64,000 nt of DNA from Pisaster brevispinus (taxonomy: Eukaryota > Echinodermata > Asteroidea > Forcipulatida > Asteriidae), in NCBI GenBank assembly GCA_023634235.1, contig JAMKCF010000004.1, positions 5,311,202 to 5,375,201 on the forward strand. Direction: 5' to 3'. How positions within the stretch are numbered: position 1 is the first letter of the stretch; each line of letters starts with the position of its first letter. The notes beneath the pieces were generated by a model, which was given only the letters and a program-made list of their open reading frames with translations, was not told the DNA's origin and made no database searches. Made by a program: the position numbers and the translations under genes. Positions 1-11,564 of the stretch are shown here, one piece after another.

Positions 1-339
1 GCTACAAGTTTAATGTAAATTTTGAAATTTTACTTCCTACTTGTTATAATGCATACAATTGTACCGTTTCTACTTTTAACCAGTAACCATTTTCTTCAAA
101 TCAAAATGTGTTCGGCGCCCTAGGCCCTGCATGATATAAGGCACTTAAAAAATGATGCTATTTTTATTTAATTATTTTAAACTTGTATCGGAAATACAAA
201 GAATATTATTTGTGTTTTACCCATAACGCCGATGTGTGTCAAGGCCATGTCACACGGGGGCAATTTTTGTCAGGCAACTTGAAGGCAACTAACTGCACTG
301 CGTGCAATAGGAAACACTTTGGCAGCACAAGAGACATTC

Positions 340-690
340 TTCTAATAATAATAATAGTGGCTTCTTATATAGCGCTCAAATCCGTCACTCAGTGACACTC
401 ATGGCGCTTCAACATTATTTCCCCTGGTCACTGGGCCATTTATTTCATTCCTTAACCCATCTCAGCTCCCTTGGGAGTATACAGCCAGTGCTGCCAAATA
501 TGTAGCGCACTATAAAGCTAAATCAATCACAAGAACCATCTCTGCCCTCACAGGTACCCATTTACCCCTGGGTGATGAGAAGCAATTATAGTTAAGTGTC
601 TTGCTCAAGGACACAAGTGTCATGACCGGGATTCGAACCCACACCCTGTTGACTCACTAGCTTGTAACTCGCTACTATCCCCAAGAAGAT
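340..690 (-). mobile_element. SINE-A copy (tRNA-Leu-like head, LINE-like tail), minus
   Basis: Read on the minus strand, it has the head box B (GGTTCGAATCC complement at about 631-641), the body CTTGAGCAAGACACTTAAC, and the tail TTGAAGCGCC...GTGACTGAGTGACGG...GCGCTATATAAGAAGCCAC, ending in an ATT-rich run at 340-357. It matches the fuller copy at 5649-6093. Confidence 0.65.
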
Positions 691-947
691 AATGAGAAAT
701 CTGAAACGTGAATGAATTTTCTTAGTGGAGATTGCCTGGAGCTGGTTGCCTGAAAATTGCCTCATGTGACATGACATTTAAGCGCTGAATGCTCCAGGTA
801 CATTTCTGTCTTTCTGAGTCCTATCGAGAAAAAAACATGTCTGTGACTGTTTTTTCCCACAGGATTCACTGAAAAGTGCGCCCATCGGTGTGTATGGGTA
901 AACAAACACAAATAATAATCTGGTGTAACTGTGTTTATTTATTGTAG

Positions 948-1098
948 CCATCAACGACTACATGGAATGCTGATAAAGTACCGGTGAGTAAACGGACCCA
1001 CATCTCCAATCTACCCTCCGAGATGGTCCACTGGATATGCGACAAACTGAACACCCCTTCACTGGGCACGAATGCGAGAAACTGGCAAGGCTTGGCAG
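948..1098 (+). CDS. Exon: linker and first helix of death domain
   Basis: The acceptor is TTTATTGTAG at 938-947 and the donor is GCAG|GTGAGT at 1098/1099. The exon has 151 nt, phase 0 in and phase 1 out. It is open in only one frame, which gives the linker, the SNLPSEMV helix and NWQGLAG. Confidence 0.7.
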
Positions 1099-2654
1099 GT
1101 GAGTACCTCAAAGTTGAGGCATTTTTCATCCATACCAAGTTTGTTTAGTTTGGGGTTTGGTTTTTTTTCCGTTAAACTTGAGATTTTGGAATTTGCCCTT
1201 CCCCCAACATCTCTGCATGTTATGTCTGATGCTGTTTTGGTGTATGTAAATGAGTGGCAGACACAAGATAACAAAGTGAAGGTCTTTGTTTTGGAAAAAC
1301 AGGCTCCTTAAATTAATTTACATATATGCGAAACATTTCTTTCACTTGGGGCCTCACCTTTTGTTGTGCATGTACATGGATGTTTTAAAATGGGCACCCC
1401 TGAACAAAGATAACGACAAAGTGGGGAGACCGCCAATATTAGGGCTAGATAGTTCAGCTGCTAGAGCGCCGGCACGTTAATCTGGAGGTTGCAGGTTCAA
1501 GTTCCGCTCTAGTCAATTTTGTCTTTGCTCAACCCAAATTTCAAATGTGTACAACCATATTACTGTCCTGCGCAGAAGGCACTCTGTGTGTAAGGCACAG
1601 TACCCCATAGAATCTCTGAAACACGATCAAGCATCTATTCTTTTTCTTTTTTTATTAATTGTTTTTTATAAATCGATTTTTAAATTTTGAATGGCTTCAT
1701 AATAAAATCTATACACTGAAGAACAAAGTAATGCCTCAAATGAACCAGATATTTCAGACCAACGGTCTTCAACATCAATAGTTTTCGAGGTTTTTTTTTT
1801 CTGGCTTAAACAAACAACTTTTTAGTTTATCATGAATTAAATTGACGATCTTGGCCAGCTGGTTGCTTTTTACTCTTCTTTGTCAGTTGCTGATTTATAT
1901 ACTTTTTTTTTAATTTTATAAAAACTGAATTTCGATTTTCAGTTATTTCTTGTGACCCACCCACCCACAATTTCGAGGGGAAAAAAAAAGAAGTTTACCA
2001 TTGACTATTCTGAATAGCCCGTAAAGCCTACCGTGACTGCACACACAAAGAGGCCCGCCAGGTGCCATTCACTGTTGTCAGTTCGGTGTACATCACCACG
2101 CAGGGGTCATCGTTATGGAGCATGACCTTTCACATAATCAGAAGATTAATCTTTTTATTTTTCAATCATGAAAATGAGTAAGACACCACGTCTAATTTAA
2201 AAATTTAGTTCATCTCATTTTTGTTTTAAAGGATTTTTCTAAAGTCATCGCTTCATGTCCTTTTTTTTTTAATGCAATGCACACACATCCTTTGTCCTAT
2301 TTTATTGTCCTCTGCAGAGTGCAAGGCAAGAGAAATGAATATCCGATTCAAGCCCATTTTCTTTCCAGCTGTTGTTTGGTGAAAATCAAGGCAACAACTT
2401 CGAAACAAACCGACAAAAAAAAACCCTCTCCCTTTCTTTTTTGCACGGCAGGTGTGCTTGACTACACCTTCTCTGAAGTGACGATATTTGCAAACCGAAG
2501 GCAAACCTACGATCCCTGCAACTCCCTCTTGCTGGACTGGGGACGCTTTGCCAATTCCACCTTGGGGTCTCTGCTCGACTATCTGGCATGTCAGACAATG
2601 GGAAGGATGGACATGCTGACCATGCTGCATGAGAAATGGGTCATAGTTGACTGA
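948..2654 (+). CDS. Death-domain protein, C-terminal 116 residues (two 3' exons)
   Basis: Two exons (948-1098 and 2452-2654) join in phase 1 across a GTGAGT/CAG intron to give the last 116 residues of a longer protein. A linker of about 18 residues leads into a death domain. It starts at a helix with ISNLPSEMVHWICDKL, then carries the conserved NWQGLAGVL, the LLLDWG core and the last helices LGSLLDYL and MGRMDMLTML, and stops a few residues later. Death domains pair in receptor and innate-immune signalling complexes at the cytoplasmic face. The spacing of IC-x-KL-x-TP ahead of NW-x-x-LA recalls UNC5-type netrin receptors, which also end in a death domain, but MyD88/IRAK-like or other adaptors are possible. 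The N-terminal part is upstream of the window. I am confident of the domain, not of the family. ATTAAA near 2731 and AATAAA near 3391 are possible poly(A) signals. Confidence 0.72.
1099..2451 (+). other. Intron of the death-domain gene
   Basis: A 1353-nt intron. It holds a tRNA-headed SINE at 1393-1548 and several T- or A-rich tracts. No further exon was seen. Confidence 0.6.
1393..1548 (+). mobile_element. SINE-B copy (tRNA-derived)
   Basis: A 5' leader GGCACCCCTGAACAAAGAT and GGGAGACCGCC precede a tRNA-like block at 1443-1517. The block has box A (TAGTTCAGCTGCTAGAGCG), box B (GGTTCAAGTTC) and an acceptor-like stem GGCTAGA/TCTAGTC. The 3' body TTTGCTCAACCCAAA follows. The same leader, head and body recur at 8985-9117, 14221-14368 and 50755-50890, so this is a dispersed SINE rather than a functional tRNA gene. 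Confidence 0.7.
2452..2654 (+). CDS. Exon: rest of death domain and stop codon
   Basis: The acceptor is a C/T-rich tract ending CGGCAG at 2451. The two leading bases complete the glycine codon left by the previous exon. The frame covers the remaining helices and stops with TGA at 2652-2654. The protein tail after the domain is about eight residues (HEKWVIVD). Confidence 0.72.
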
Positions 2655-2786
2655 GTTTAACCAGGTATCGACGTTTGGGTTGGAGGTTGGGAAGAGTAAA
2701 CTTCAATCCTCAAAATTGTTAAATTTGTGTATTAAACTCACCATTCGATCAACTGGTCAAAGTAGGTGAACATGTTCGTTTGTCAA

Positions 2787-3095
2787 GGGGTGGCTAGTGC
2801 GTAAAGCGTTCGTCTCTCACCACTGTGGCCTTGGTTCGTTTTTCTGGCTAGGGCCATCATGTGAGTAGAGCTGTGCCTTGGTTCTCTCCTTTGTCATGAG
2901 AGTTTTTTCTCTGGGGCCCCCTCTGGTATTCCTCCCTCCGGAAATTCAAACACTTTTGATTTCTCTGGCTGTGCTCCGTGGTCATGTTCGGTCCGATGTG
3001 GCAGGCTGCCAAAGGCGCCTTTACATGCCCAGGGCTCGACAACGTTGCAGCAGCATTCTTTGCAAATGCAGTATCGATGATTAGTCTCCCGAATT
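2787..3095 (+). mobile_element. SINE-C copy
   Basis: A head starting GTGGCTAGTGCGTAAAGCG, with GGTTCG as a box-B relic, and a body containing CTCTGGCTGTGCTCCGTGGTC, TGTGGCAGGCTGCC and GATGATTAGTCTCCC. It aligns along most of its length with 8582-8840 on the same strand. Confidence 0.6.
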
Positions 3096-3771
3096 ATTGA
3101 TTATTATTATTATTTCGGTTGTAGCTGTCAACATAAGCATCATTCATTGAGGAGGTGTTCAGATCTTATTTCCTTTGCTTTGGTTTCCTTGCTCTATGCT
3201 TTTGCCATAAACATATTTCTTTGGAGGATTATCTTGTGTGAACTTTTAAACAATTGGGCTTTCAGATTGAAGCTCATTTTTCACCCCGGTAATTACCACA
3301 TCTTGAGTGCATCTGTACACTGTTTAATTGAATGTAGACAGCAAAAAGGCACTGGGCTCCAGTCCTAGCAGGAAAGTCACGCATTAAAATAAAACTTACC
3401 ATCCCCAGACCCATTAAACTCTAACCGCACGATTTGTCCAATTCTGTTGGACTGAGGATCACACTAGTCAAACTGATTTCATGCTCCTCTTGGGATTAGG
3501 CAATCCGCCTAAATCAGAGTGCAACAGTTTGGTTGGATGGTGAGTTACCGTATGCTGTTGGATTTTGTTAGAGCTGGTAAGGATCCCACAGGTATATGTA
3601 ATAGCAGCTGTACAGAATTTGAAAGTGCTATGCTCCATGCCTAAATCAGTGAAGCACAAAATGTAACTTTGGGATGCTGTATTATTTTGTAATGTATGGA
3701 CGAGAAATTACCATTGGATTTCTATTTGAACAGTAATATTTTTTTAACTTGTAGAATAACAAGTTTGGGTG

Positions 3772-3773
<2 letters not shown>

Positions 3774-3805
<32 letters not shown>

Positions 3806-3816
3806 GGGGGGGGGGG
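3774..3816 (+). repeat. T(31)G(12) homopolymer tract
   Basis: About 31 T followed directly by 12 G. The exact length is a likely sequencing or assembly uncertainty. Confidence 0.9.
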
Positions 3817-4424
3817 TATGAACTAAAAGTATCTTAAACTCTTAGAGTGTGTGTGTGTGTGGAATTCCTGTCAATCCTGTACCCATGTCAGACCATATAG
3901 CTTCAACCATTACCGGAAGCCCACAGGAAATGAGTTGAGCTTATTTTCTTTGAGGGTTTAATGTAAATGACATTTTACTAGACTAGACGTTCTTGACATC
4001 ATTTGAGTTCGGCGCCCTCGACTGGAGGTCATTCCGTGCCACCCAAGCATAGATGTGTGACCCCATTGTTGTTTTACCTCTGATGGTGACATGATGACAT
4101 TCCATTACTGGACTTGGTTTTTCCCCTTTTTTTTGCAAAGTTGCAAGGTATATTGTCTGTATTAAAGTTTGTGTCGTAAAAACTGCCTTTGAATGAAGAA
4201 ATAAATAATGTTGGGGTAAAATTTCATACAAATTTATTGACTTATGAGAGTACATCTGCCTGTACAGCTGCACTAGATTGATTTATGTCCACCAAATGTT
4301 TTTACGGAGGTTGTCGAAAACCATTGTAGTTTTAATGGATTATTGAAGGAATTAATGCCTACCTACTTTATTGACATATTCACTAAATATTTTATGAAAA
4401 ATCTGTGTTTTAAGTTTTAAAAAA

Positions 4425-4650
4425 GTTAAATTAACTCGCCTGTATATGGACCAAAAGAATGGAGCACTCTTCCAAATCACTTCAAGGATGCTCGGACTAT
4501 TCCTGTTTTCAAGAAACTGCTCAAGTGTTATCTTTTTCAACAAGTGTATTGTAATTAGTTTCATGTAACTGTCTTTAGCGCCTTTAAACAATTATTGTTG
4601 ATTTTGGCGCTATATAAATGGCTTCTGCTTGATTCTGATTGATATATTAA
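4425..4650 (+). mobile_element. LINE 3' end (RT ORF C-terminus and tail)
   Basis: The frame ending at TAG 4556-4558 reads GPKEWSTLPNHF...FKKLLKCYLFQQ. This is the usual C-terminal motif (W-x-x-LP, FK-x-x-LK-x-YLF) of CR1/L2/RTE-type non-LTR retrotransposons. A short 3' UTR ends in GGCGCTATATAAATGG and a degenerate TTGATTCTGATTGAT tail. It is a 5'-truncated, dead copy. Confidence 0.65.
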
Positions 4651-4799
4651 TTTGCTAATACAGTAGTTGTTACAAATTTTGTAGATATCTACTGTTTATG
4701 GTTAGGAAGAATGTCATCACTTATCCCCAGAATCCACCTATGAGTAAATCACTTATTGTAGAATACTTTGTAGGTGGATGCAGGGGTTTGGTCTATGAG

Positions 4800-5165
4800 A
4801 TTGAGTAGTTGATCAGGATATTCACTTATTGGTACAAATTAGTGGATATTTGAGTGGTGGATATCCACTTATCGTTACAAATTTGTGGATATTTGAGTGG
4901 TGGATATCCACTAATTGTTACAAATTGGTGGATATTTGAGTGGTGGATATCCACTTATTGTTACAAATTGGTGGATATTGAGTGGTGGATATCCACTTGT
5001 CAGTAAACAATCGGTGAGTAATTATCCACTAATTTGAGTGGTGGACATCCACTGATTGTTACAAAATTGGGGAATATTTGAGTTGTGGATATCCACTTGT
5101 TATGAAATCTTGGATATTTGAGTGGTGGACGTCCAATTGTTACAAAATCAGTGGCTGTTTTAGTA
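4800..5165. repeat. About 43-bp minisatellite with palindromic core
   Basis: Seven or more degenerate units of about 43 bp with the pattern ATTTGAGTG-GTGGATATCCAC-TTATTGTTACAAAT. The 12-bp core GTGGATATCCAC is a perfect palindrome. Exact copies lie near 4857, 4900, 4943, 4984 and 5085, with mutated ones near 5040 and 5124. Confidence 0.8.
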
Positions 5166-5648
5166 GTTTTAAAGATGTATTGTATGAACTGCTTGAATCG
5201 GGAAACTAGTTGCTTTGTGGTTTGTTGTTGTTTGATAAGTTTTTATCTTTAATTTATAAGTTACATATTATGTAAATTATGTATCAAACTTTTAAAGTTA
5301 CTGTAATGAAAATGTTTTTGAGGGGTGGGTTTTTTCTCTCTATTGATTTCTTTTTTTGCAGTACTCTGACCAAGTCGATAAATTGTTATGAAGGTACTTA
5401 GAAAACAAACCAGTGAAATTTATCATACATATTTTGTTCTGGATAATTTCTTGTTTACATATTGACACAACACACTTACTCATGAGTGTCCTACGAAGCC
5501 AACAGAACGAGAACAAATACAAAATGTAATCACCGCTAATTATTTGCCTGGCATGTCACCGGAAACACAACATGTACGGTCGTTGATCAAATCTTTAGAC
5601 TGAGAATAATTGTCATGGAGAGGTCTTGCAGGCAACATGCCTTGTGGC

Positions 5649-6093
5649 GTGTCGTGGCCAAGCGGATAAAAGCACCGGAATCAAGCTCTGGTGTTTCTGA
5701 TCAGCAGAGTGTGGGTTCGAGCCCCGGTCGTGACACTTGTGTTCTTAAGCAAGACACTTAACCATGATTGCTTTGTCCTTCGGATGGGGCGTAAAGCCGT
5801 TGGCCCCGTGTGTTGTGTAATGCACGTAAAAAAAACCAGTGCACTTATCGAAAAGAGAAGGGGTCCGCCCCAGTGTTCCTGGTTTGATCGGCTGCATATT
5901 GCGCCACAGCACCTTGTAAACCATTACATGGTGCTATGTAAAGGAGTAGGTCTCATACTTCAAACGAAGCCCCACATACCTTGCATAAAATACTGGATGT
6001 TGAAGCGCCTTGAGCGTCACTGAGTGACGATATGCGCAATATAAGAAGCCACTAATATTATTAGTAGTAGTAGTAATATTATTATTATTATTA
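5649..6093 (+). mobile_element. SINE-A, near-full-length reference copy
   Basis: A tRNA-Leu/Ser-like head (5649-5735) has box A TGGCCAAGCGG, a long variable arm (CTGATCAGCAGAG), box B GGTTCGAGCC and GTGTC/GACAC termini. A body of about 250 bp follows. The tail (about 5995-6050) reads TTGAAGCGCCTTGAG, GTCACTGAGTGACG and GCGCAATATAAGAAGCC, then an (ATT)n run. A tRNA head plus a LINE-like 3' end is the classic make-up of a SINE mobilised by a partner LINE. Other copies lie at 340-690, 6850-7118, 20417-20780, 33130-33360, 44290-44560 and 53850-54180. Confidence 0.75.
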
Positions 6094-6276
6094 ACAAGTT
6101 GCACCTTGAAGAAATTATAACAAAATACAGCCATAGATACCTGCTATGCTCTAAAGTGAAATTGTAGAACCGCCTGCCCACAAAAAAAATCTATCCCCTT
6201 GCAACAAATGGGCTATCCCATGGAGACATGATAAGGTGTGTAGTTATGGCCGTGGTGCATCGATGTATAGACAACA

Positions 6277-6600
6277 TTGAAGTTAGTCCAGTCGTTTAGC
6301 TTTATGTTGATTCACCTCGTAATATATCCTATTGCTTTGGATCTTCCACTGGTTAGAGTTACAGCTTTGCTGAGATGTAGAACAAGGAGCCATTCCAACA
6401 GCTTTATTCCACGTACTCCATCTCTTTGGAACTCCTTGCCTGGTGCATGTTTCCCTCAATACTACAACCTAGACTATTTTAAGAGGAATATCAATTCCTA
6501 CCTTCAGCTCCCCTGAGTTATTCTATCTTAAGTATTTTCTTTGTGTGGCCCCTTACCAGGAGTGGCTTTTAGCCTTGTTTGGGGCAAACTTATTAAAACT
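6277..6600 (+). mobile_element. LINE 3' end (RT ORF C-terminus)
   Basis: The ORF 6277-6516 ends SLWNSLPGACFPQYYN then YFKRNINSYLQLP and a stop. This is the conserved end of a jockey/CR1/Rex-type ORF2 (LWNSLP, FKRN-x-N-x-YL). Non-coding sequence follows to about 6600. The catalytic reverse-transcriptase part is missing, so it is a dead, 5'-truncated copy. Confidence 0.7.
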
Positions 6601-6849
6601 ATAATTTGATATTTATAAATTTCCACAAAATCCAGATTAGTTTACTTCTTGAAATTAAAGACGCCCTTCCCGCCAAATCATTGATATCAATTCTCAGTTA
6701 ACCCATTTCTACGATTTAATACTTCATGTGAAATAAAATTGTGTATATTATACCTGATTGAACGGGTTGTGTGTTATTATAATGTACGTCTGGTAATGAA
6801 ACACATAAATGAATTTAATTACTGCAGCTTGCACGCAAGCTTGCACGCA

Positions 6850-7118
6850 AGCCTGAGGAAACCTGTAAACAAGGGTGCTTGCTGTGTGGACCAGAAACAC
6901 CGGGGTTAACCCTTACTCTTCTATGATAAGTGTTCTGGGTTATTTTATGTGCACTTTCAATCCCAGTACACAGGACCTTTGGCTTAATGTCCCATCCGAA
7001 GGACAAAGCAATTGTGATGAAGCGTCTTGCTCAAGGACACAAGTGCCACAACTGGAACTCGTACCTACACTCTGCTGATCAGAAACAACAGAGCTTGAAC
7101 GCCTGGCCATCACACACC
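6850..7118 (-). mobile_element. SINE-A copy, minus, tail-less
   Basis: Contains the complements of the head (CTGATCAGCAGAGTGT), the body (CTTGAGCAAGACGCTTCA, CCTTCGGATGGGACAT) and AAGAGTAAGGGTTAACCCC. The GCGC-TATATAA tail is absent. Confidence 0.6.
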
Positions 7119-7428
7119 ACATTGAAATGTTTTCTTTCTTTTGTATATTCCATTGATAGTTTGGGGAATGATTCAAAAATGAAGCTCATATCTCAGATCT
7201 GTCAGCATATTGCTTGACATTCTCAGCCCTTCATATCCCCAGGATTGTCTCAGGGTGAGATGTAAAATATTCAGATATGAGAAATATCCGGACTGCTACC
7301 TGAATTCAGGTGTTATGTCCACCTGGTCTGCACGGTTGTTTCCTTCAGTTATAAAGAAATGCTGCTCTCTGATCGACTGCTCTAAGACTGAGGATACAGC
7401 TCATAAAATCTTGAAATCTACAAATCCA

Positions 7429-7945
7429 GGGGCCGATTTCACAAAGGGCTAATATTGAACTTAAAGGTATTTAGGATTGGTAGAGCTGACAAAATAGTCG
7501 GAAGTGTTCATGTTTTATGTGATCAACCATATACATGAAATAACAAACCTGTGGAAATTTGGCCGAAACCCGTTTTGTGATTCAGGAGCAAATCATGAAA
7601 AACCATTTACAATGTTCAGCATGTAAGCACAATGTCCTTAATTTTGGTTGTATCAACAACCAAAATCAGCTGTTGCTCGTTGTTGTAGTGCTTCAGATAC
7701 ATATGTTCAGATACGACTTCATTTCAGAGGGAGATAGTTCACAGGAAAAAAAATGGTTCTAGTATGAACTTCAAAATCAGTGAGCTTTTATACTATAATT
7801 AAACAATGATGTTTTTTTCTATCCTTGCCAGTCCTGTGTAATATGTGTAAGTGCTAAGCAATCTTGATTGCTGAGCAAAGTGGGTGAGGTCACAATATGG
7901 TGACACAGACGACTCATTGTAGTGCTTTGTGAAATCGTGCCCGGG
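7429..7945. mobile_element. Foldback MITE (GGGGCCGATTTCACAAAG), apparently interrupted
   Basis: Terminal inverted repeats GGGGCCGATTTCACAAAG at 7429-7446 and CTTTGTGAAATCGTGCCC at 7924-7942. The 148-bp relative at 17711-17858 suggests that the 517-bp span holds an insertion. An internal TTAAAGGTATTTAGG near 7457 looks like the left end of the TTAAAGGTA element family. Confidence 0.5.
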
Positions 7946-8581
7946 GTTTACCACAAAGGTTGGAATGACACTTCCATGACTTCTCTCCTAGCTTCCGACC
8001 CTTTTCGTCAGCAATAGCTCTCGCCCTGAATGTCTCGTATTACAATGTTAGGAAGTTGTGTTTCTCTGTTGTTGGGTTTCCCCATGCAACAAACCACACG
8101 AACACTGACTCTTAACTTGATTTGATTATACCCGGGGAGGCAGTCGTTTCACAGAGCAAGGAAGTCCAAAGCGAGACAATGGGCCTACTGCCTTAAATGT
8201 AAATGATGGGATCATAATTTCTGAGATTTTCTGTGTGCGTGTGTGTGAACCATATCTTTTGCCACCATCACAAACCGGTAGAAAGATGTTCTATTTTTAA
8301 ACATCTTACCGAGTACTTCCCTGATTGGGATCGGGTACTTCCCTGATTTGGGTTGGGTACTTTCCAACTTGTTCAGCACTGTCGTTGTTGAAATACTTTC
8401 GTTTTCAAAATAATTCCAAGGGTTGTATTGTTTTTTTCAGCGAACTGGAGGCTGTTTGGTTTATGAGCCCCTGATCAGGAGGGGTTTTTTTTTAACCTTG
8501 GATTTCCGCAAGATCTTGTTTATGTATTTAAGACACACAATGGTGCTACAATATAAATGTGTCCCTAAATATTACATGCAC

Positions 8582-8840
8582 ACAGTGCGTAAAGTGCTCG
8601 CCTCTCACCAGAGTGGCCCTAGCTCGATTCCCAGCTGATGAGTTGAGTTGTGCATTTGTTCAAATGCCACTTGGGGTTTTCTCTGTGCCCTCTGGAAAAC
8701 TTCAATACATTGGATCTCTGGCTGTGCTTCGTGGTCATAAAATGGGTCAATGTGGCTGGCAGCTCGACCTCATTGTAGCTGCATGTTTCAAGATTCAGCT
8801 CTTAAACTGCAAGAAAGGATGATTAGCCTCCCAAACTATA
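8582..8840 (+). mobile_element. SINE-C copy
   Basis: Shares GTGCGTAAAG-GCTCGCCTCTCACCA, the CTCGATTCCCAG box-B relic, CTCTGGCTGTGCTTCGTGGTC and GATGATTAGCCTCCC with 2787-3095. Confidence 0.6.
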
Positions 8841-8984
8841 CTTAAATAAAAAGCCTTTGTGCAAGAAGCTGCTCGGGTCAAAACAGAAGGCTGTAACCAC
8901 TTGTTATACTAACTGGTCATTTTGGTTGGTAAGCAGTTTGCAATGGCTGCTTTCTTTCTTTTGAAAAGTAAAGCTTAAATAATT

Positions 8985-9117
8985 TTGGATTGAACAAAGA
9001 AAATTGACTAAAGCGGGACTTGAACCTGCGACCGCCTGATTAGCGTGCCGGTGCTCTACCAACTGAGCTACCTAGCCCTATGTTGGCCGCCTTCCTATTT
9101 TGTCACTTTCGTTGTTT
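8985..9117 (-). mobile_element. SINE-B copy, minus
   Basis: On the minus strand it reads TAGGTAGCTCAGTTGGTAGA (box A), GCAGGTTCAAGTCCC (box B) and then a TTCTTTGTTCAATCC body. It resembles a tRNA with a GTTAA anticodon loop, but the flanks match the other SINE-B copies. Confidence 0.68.
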
Positions 9118-11560
9118 GTAAAACTTGTCTGAAAAGCTGAATGTATGCTGCGATGAAATCAATGTCTATGGAAAGTCTTTCAGCCCACAGTCTGAAAGCA
9201 GGCAACCAGCTTTAGTAACTGTCAAATACCAGTATCGGCACTTAATGTTAACCAAATTTTAAGCTGATTCAGTCTTCTGAGTCTCAAGAGAATAGCCAAG
9301 AATGGTGATTGCAAGCGCAGAATTTGGCACAAAATCATCGCAAACTCAGACCATGGAAGTATGCTGAGCAGACCAAATTATTTCGTAAAGGCAAGTTACC
9401 GACAAGCTTTGACGCACTGTAAAACCGTCTCAATTTCATATAGCTGCTTCAACCAGAAAATAGTGCGTAACAATAGTAAAAAATAAGCCGGATACCAGTC
9501 ACAGATGGCGTATAAAAATGACATGGTATTTTGGCTAGTATAAAATCATATTCTGGTAAGCATAATTTTGTCGTGCTTCCAGCTATTTAAAAAAAAAATT
9601 CATGGAACTGTTTACCACGGAATTCACACTTACTTAATGGTGCAATTCTACGGGTCGTTGTAAGGGCAGAACTCTGCTATGAACTTTTGCCCCAGTGTAG
9701 AATCGTTCTATTTTTATCGGTGCTAACTAGAACTCTTCTGTACTTGTTATGCCATTTATTATCCCCTTTTGTTATCCCATTATGTTCCACGAACATTTGT
9801 GTATTGACTTGGCCTTGCAACCACTATTGTTACACAGCACAGAATTGAACAACTGGGCTTTCTGGACAAGTACTAATAGGAAATTATCTCAACAGGAAGA
9901 CGGCATGACCTGTGATCCCATTTCCTGTCAAAACATTGTTTGGGTTTTTTTTCATTTATACCATACAAACATGTACATGTAGGTCCTTTTGGTTGCAACA
10001 GCCAATACTGTTCTTTTTATGTTTTTTTTCAGCTGGGTACCAAGTACTGCCAGATACTAGGGTGGCTGAGCAGTACTCCAGTATTAGTACTTGGGCAATT
10101 GAGTACAAGTGTCCAAAGACCAGGGTATTTTGATACCCGAGTACCGAGTCCAACAGCCCAGTACAAGTACAAACAATACTGCAAAGTGAGATGTCATTTT
10201 TTAAACCATTTTAAATTCTGAAGTAATGAATCTCATTTTCTACTCTGCGTTTCTTTGTTTTGCTGTCCTCTTTCAACAACATTCCTGTTATAAAGAGGTA
10301 AATTGGTCAGCCGTGTCGACCTTGTTATAGAGAGAGTCGACTGTACAGTCATTTGTAGGTAATGACCCTCCATTTCCATTGGATTTTCGATCATCTCTGA
10401 TTCATATGATTATCATGCATGGGATGACTACAACAAAGATTCAAATGCCAGAGCTGTTTTAAGAACTGTTCATTTATTGATGTTCATGTTTGTAGAATGC
10501 ACACTGACATGATTCAGTACAAAAGCAAAAAACAACAAAAACAAAGACGCTCTCTTTGACAAAAATAATAAACAAGTACAATATGTTTAAATCTGTTTTC
10601 GTTGATGAATTGCTAAACTTCATTGTATATTTTCTATTTCTTTCCAAAAACCTGAATCAACCCATAACCCTGTACAAAATCTTCCAAGTGAAGAACGGCA
10701 AAAAAAAGGGGGATTCCCACATTTTGAACAAATAAATTTACAGAAGAAATGAAGTTCATTATTATGTAATCATGGACGAATCTCAGCCTGATGGGAAAGT
10801 TTTAAGATGGCGGCCGGGTGACGGCAAAATACTGGGAAAAAAACATTTCAAAAGATGGCTGCTTGGCCAGAACTACATACACATGGAAATTTATAGAATG
10901 CACTACATGTATTTGGTCTTGTCACTCGTTTCTTAGATCAATTTTTGATTGTTCTTAATAAGTTACCAAAAAAAAAAAATCATCACTAATAATTGCAGCA
11001 TCAATATTACATCCAGAAAAAGTTGATTATCAATATTGTGCTTAAGAAAATTACCGCATGGATCTGGAAGCCTTTTCGTCACTCACAAATTTACATCAAA
11101 CTCTTAATGAAAAATTCTTTAAAATTGTTCATGTAAAAAATTCAAACTAGAAATTACCGTTTTTATATTACTCTCTTGTTTATACAGGGAAACTTTTCCA
11201 GTTTCAAACTCAATACTTCAATAGACTAACCTCAAAATGATTTTCTAAAAGACCTGAATGTTTTAAAGAAAAACTAAAGGAGTAAACTTGCGGGTACAAC
11301 CACATCAAACTCTTTTGGGGGGAAGTGTTGGTTCTGAGAAGAATCGTTTGTGGTCTTGACGTTTGAGCCGTATACTGCACTCGTCTTCAGGAAAAATGAA
11401 TGAAGATTTTATGCAGGTTTGCCTAGTCCTAAGGAATGTACAATGTACTTGTATATATCAATGGTGAAAAACACCTCAACGGCCAGCACGGACCAGGAAA
11501 AATGCCGGGCAGAATTCCACTCCACGGTTTCGGGTGATAAGAGTAACTTTGGTAAATTTG
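9118..11560. other. Intergenic stretch without a recognised gene
   Basis: No credible exon was seen. At 10030-10180 there is a degenerate GTACT/AGTAC-rich block that looks like a decayed short tandem repeat. A-rich runs lie near 10525-10545 and 10970. Confidence 0.5.
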
Positions 11561-11564
11561 AGGA

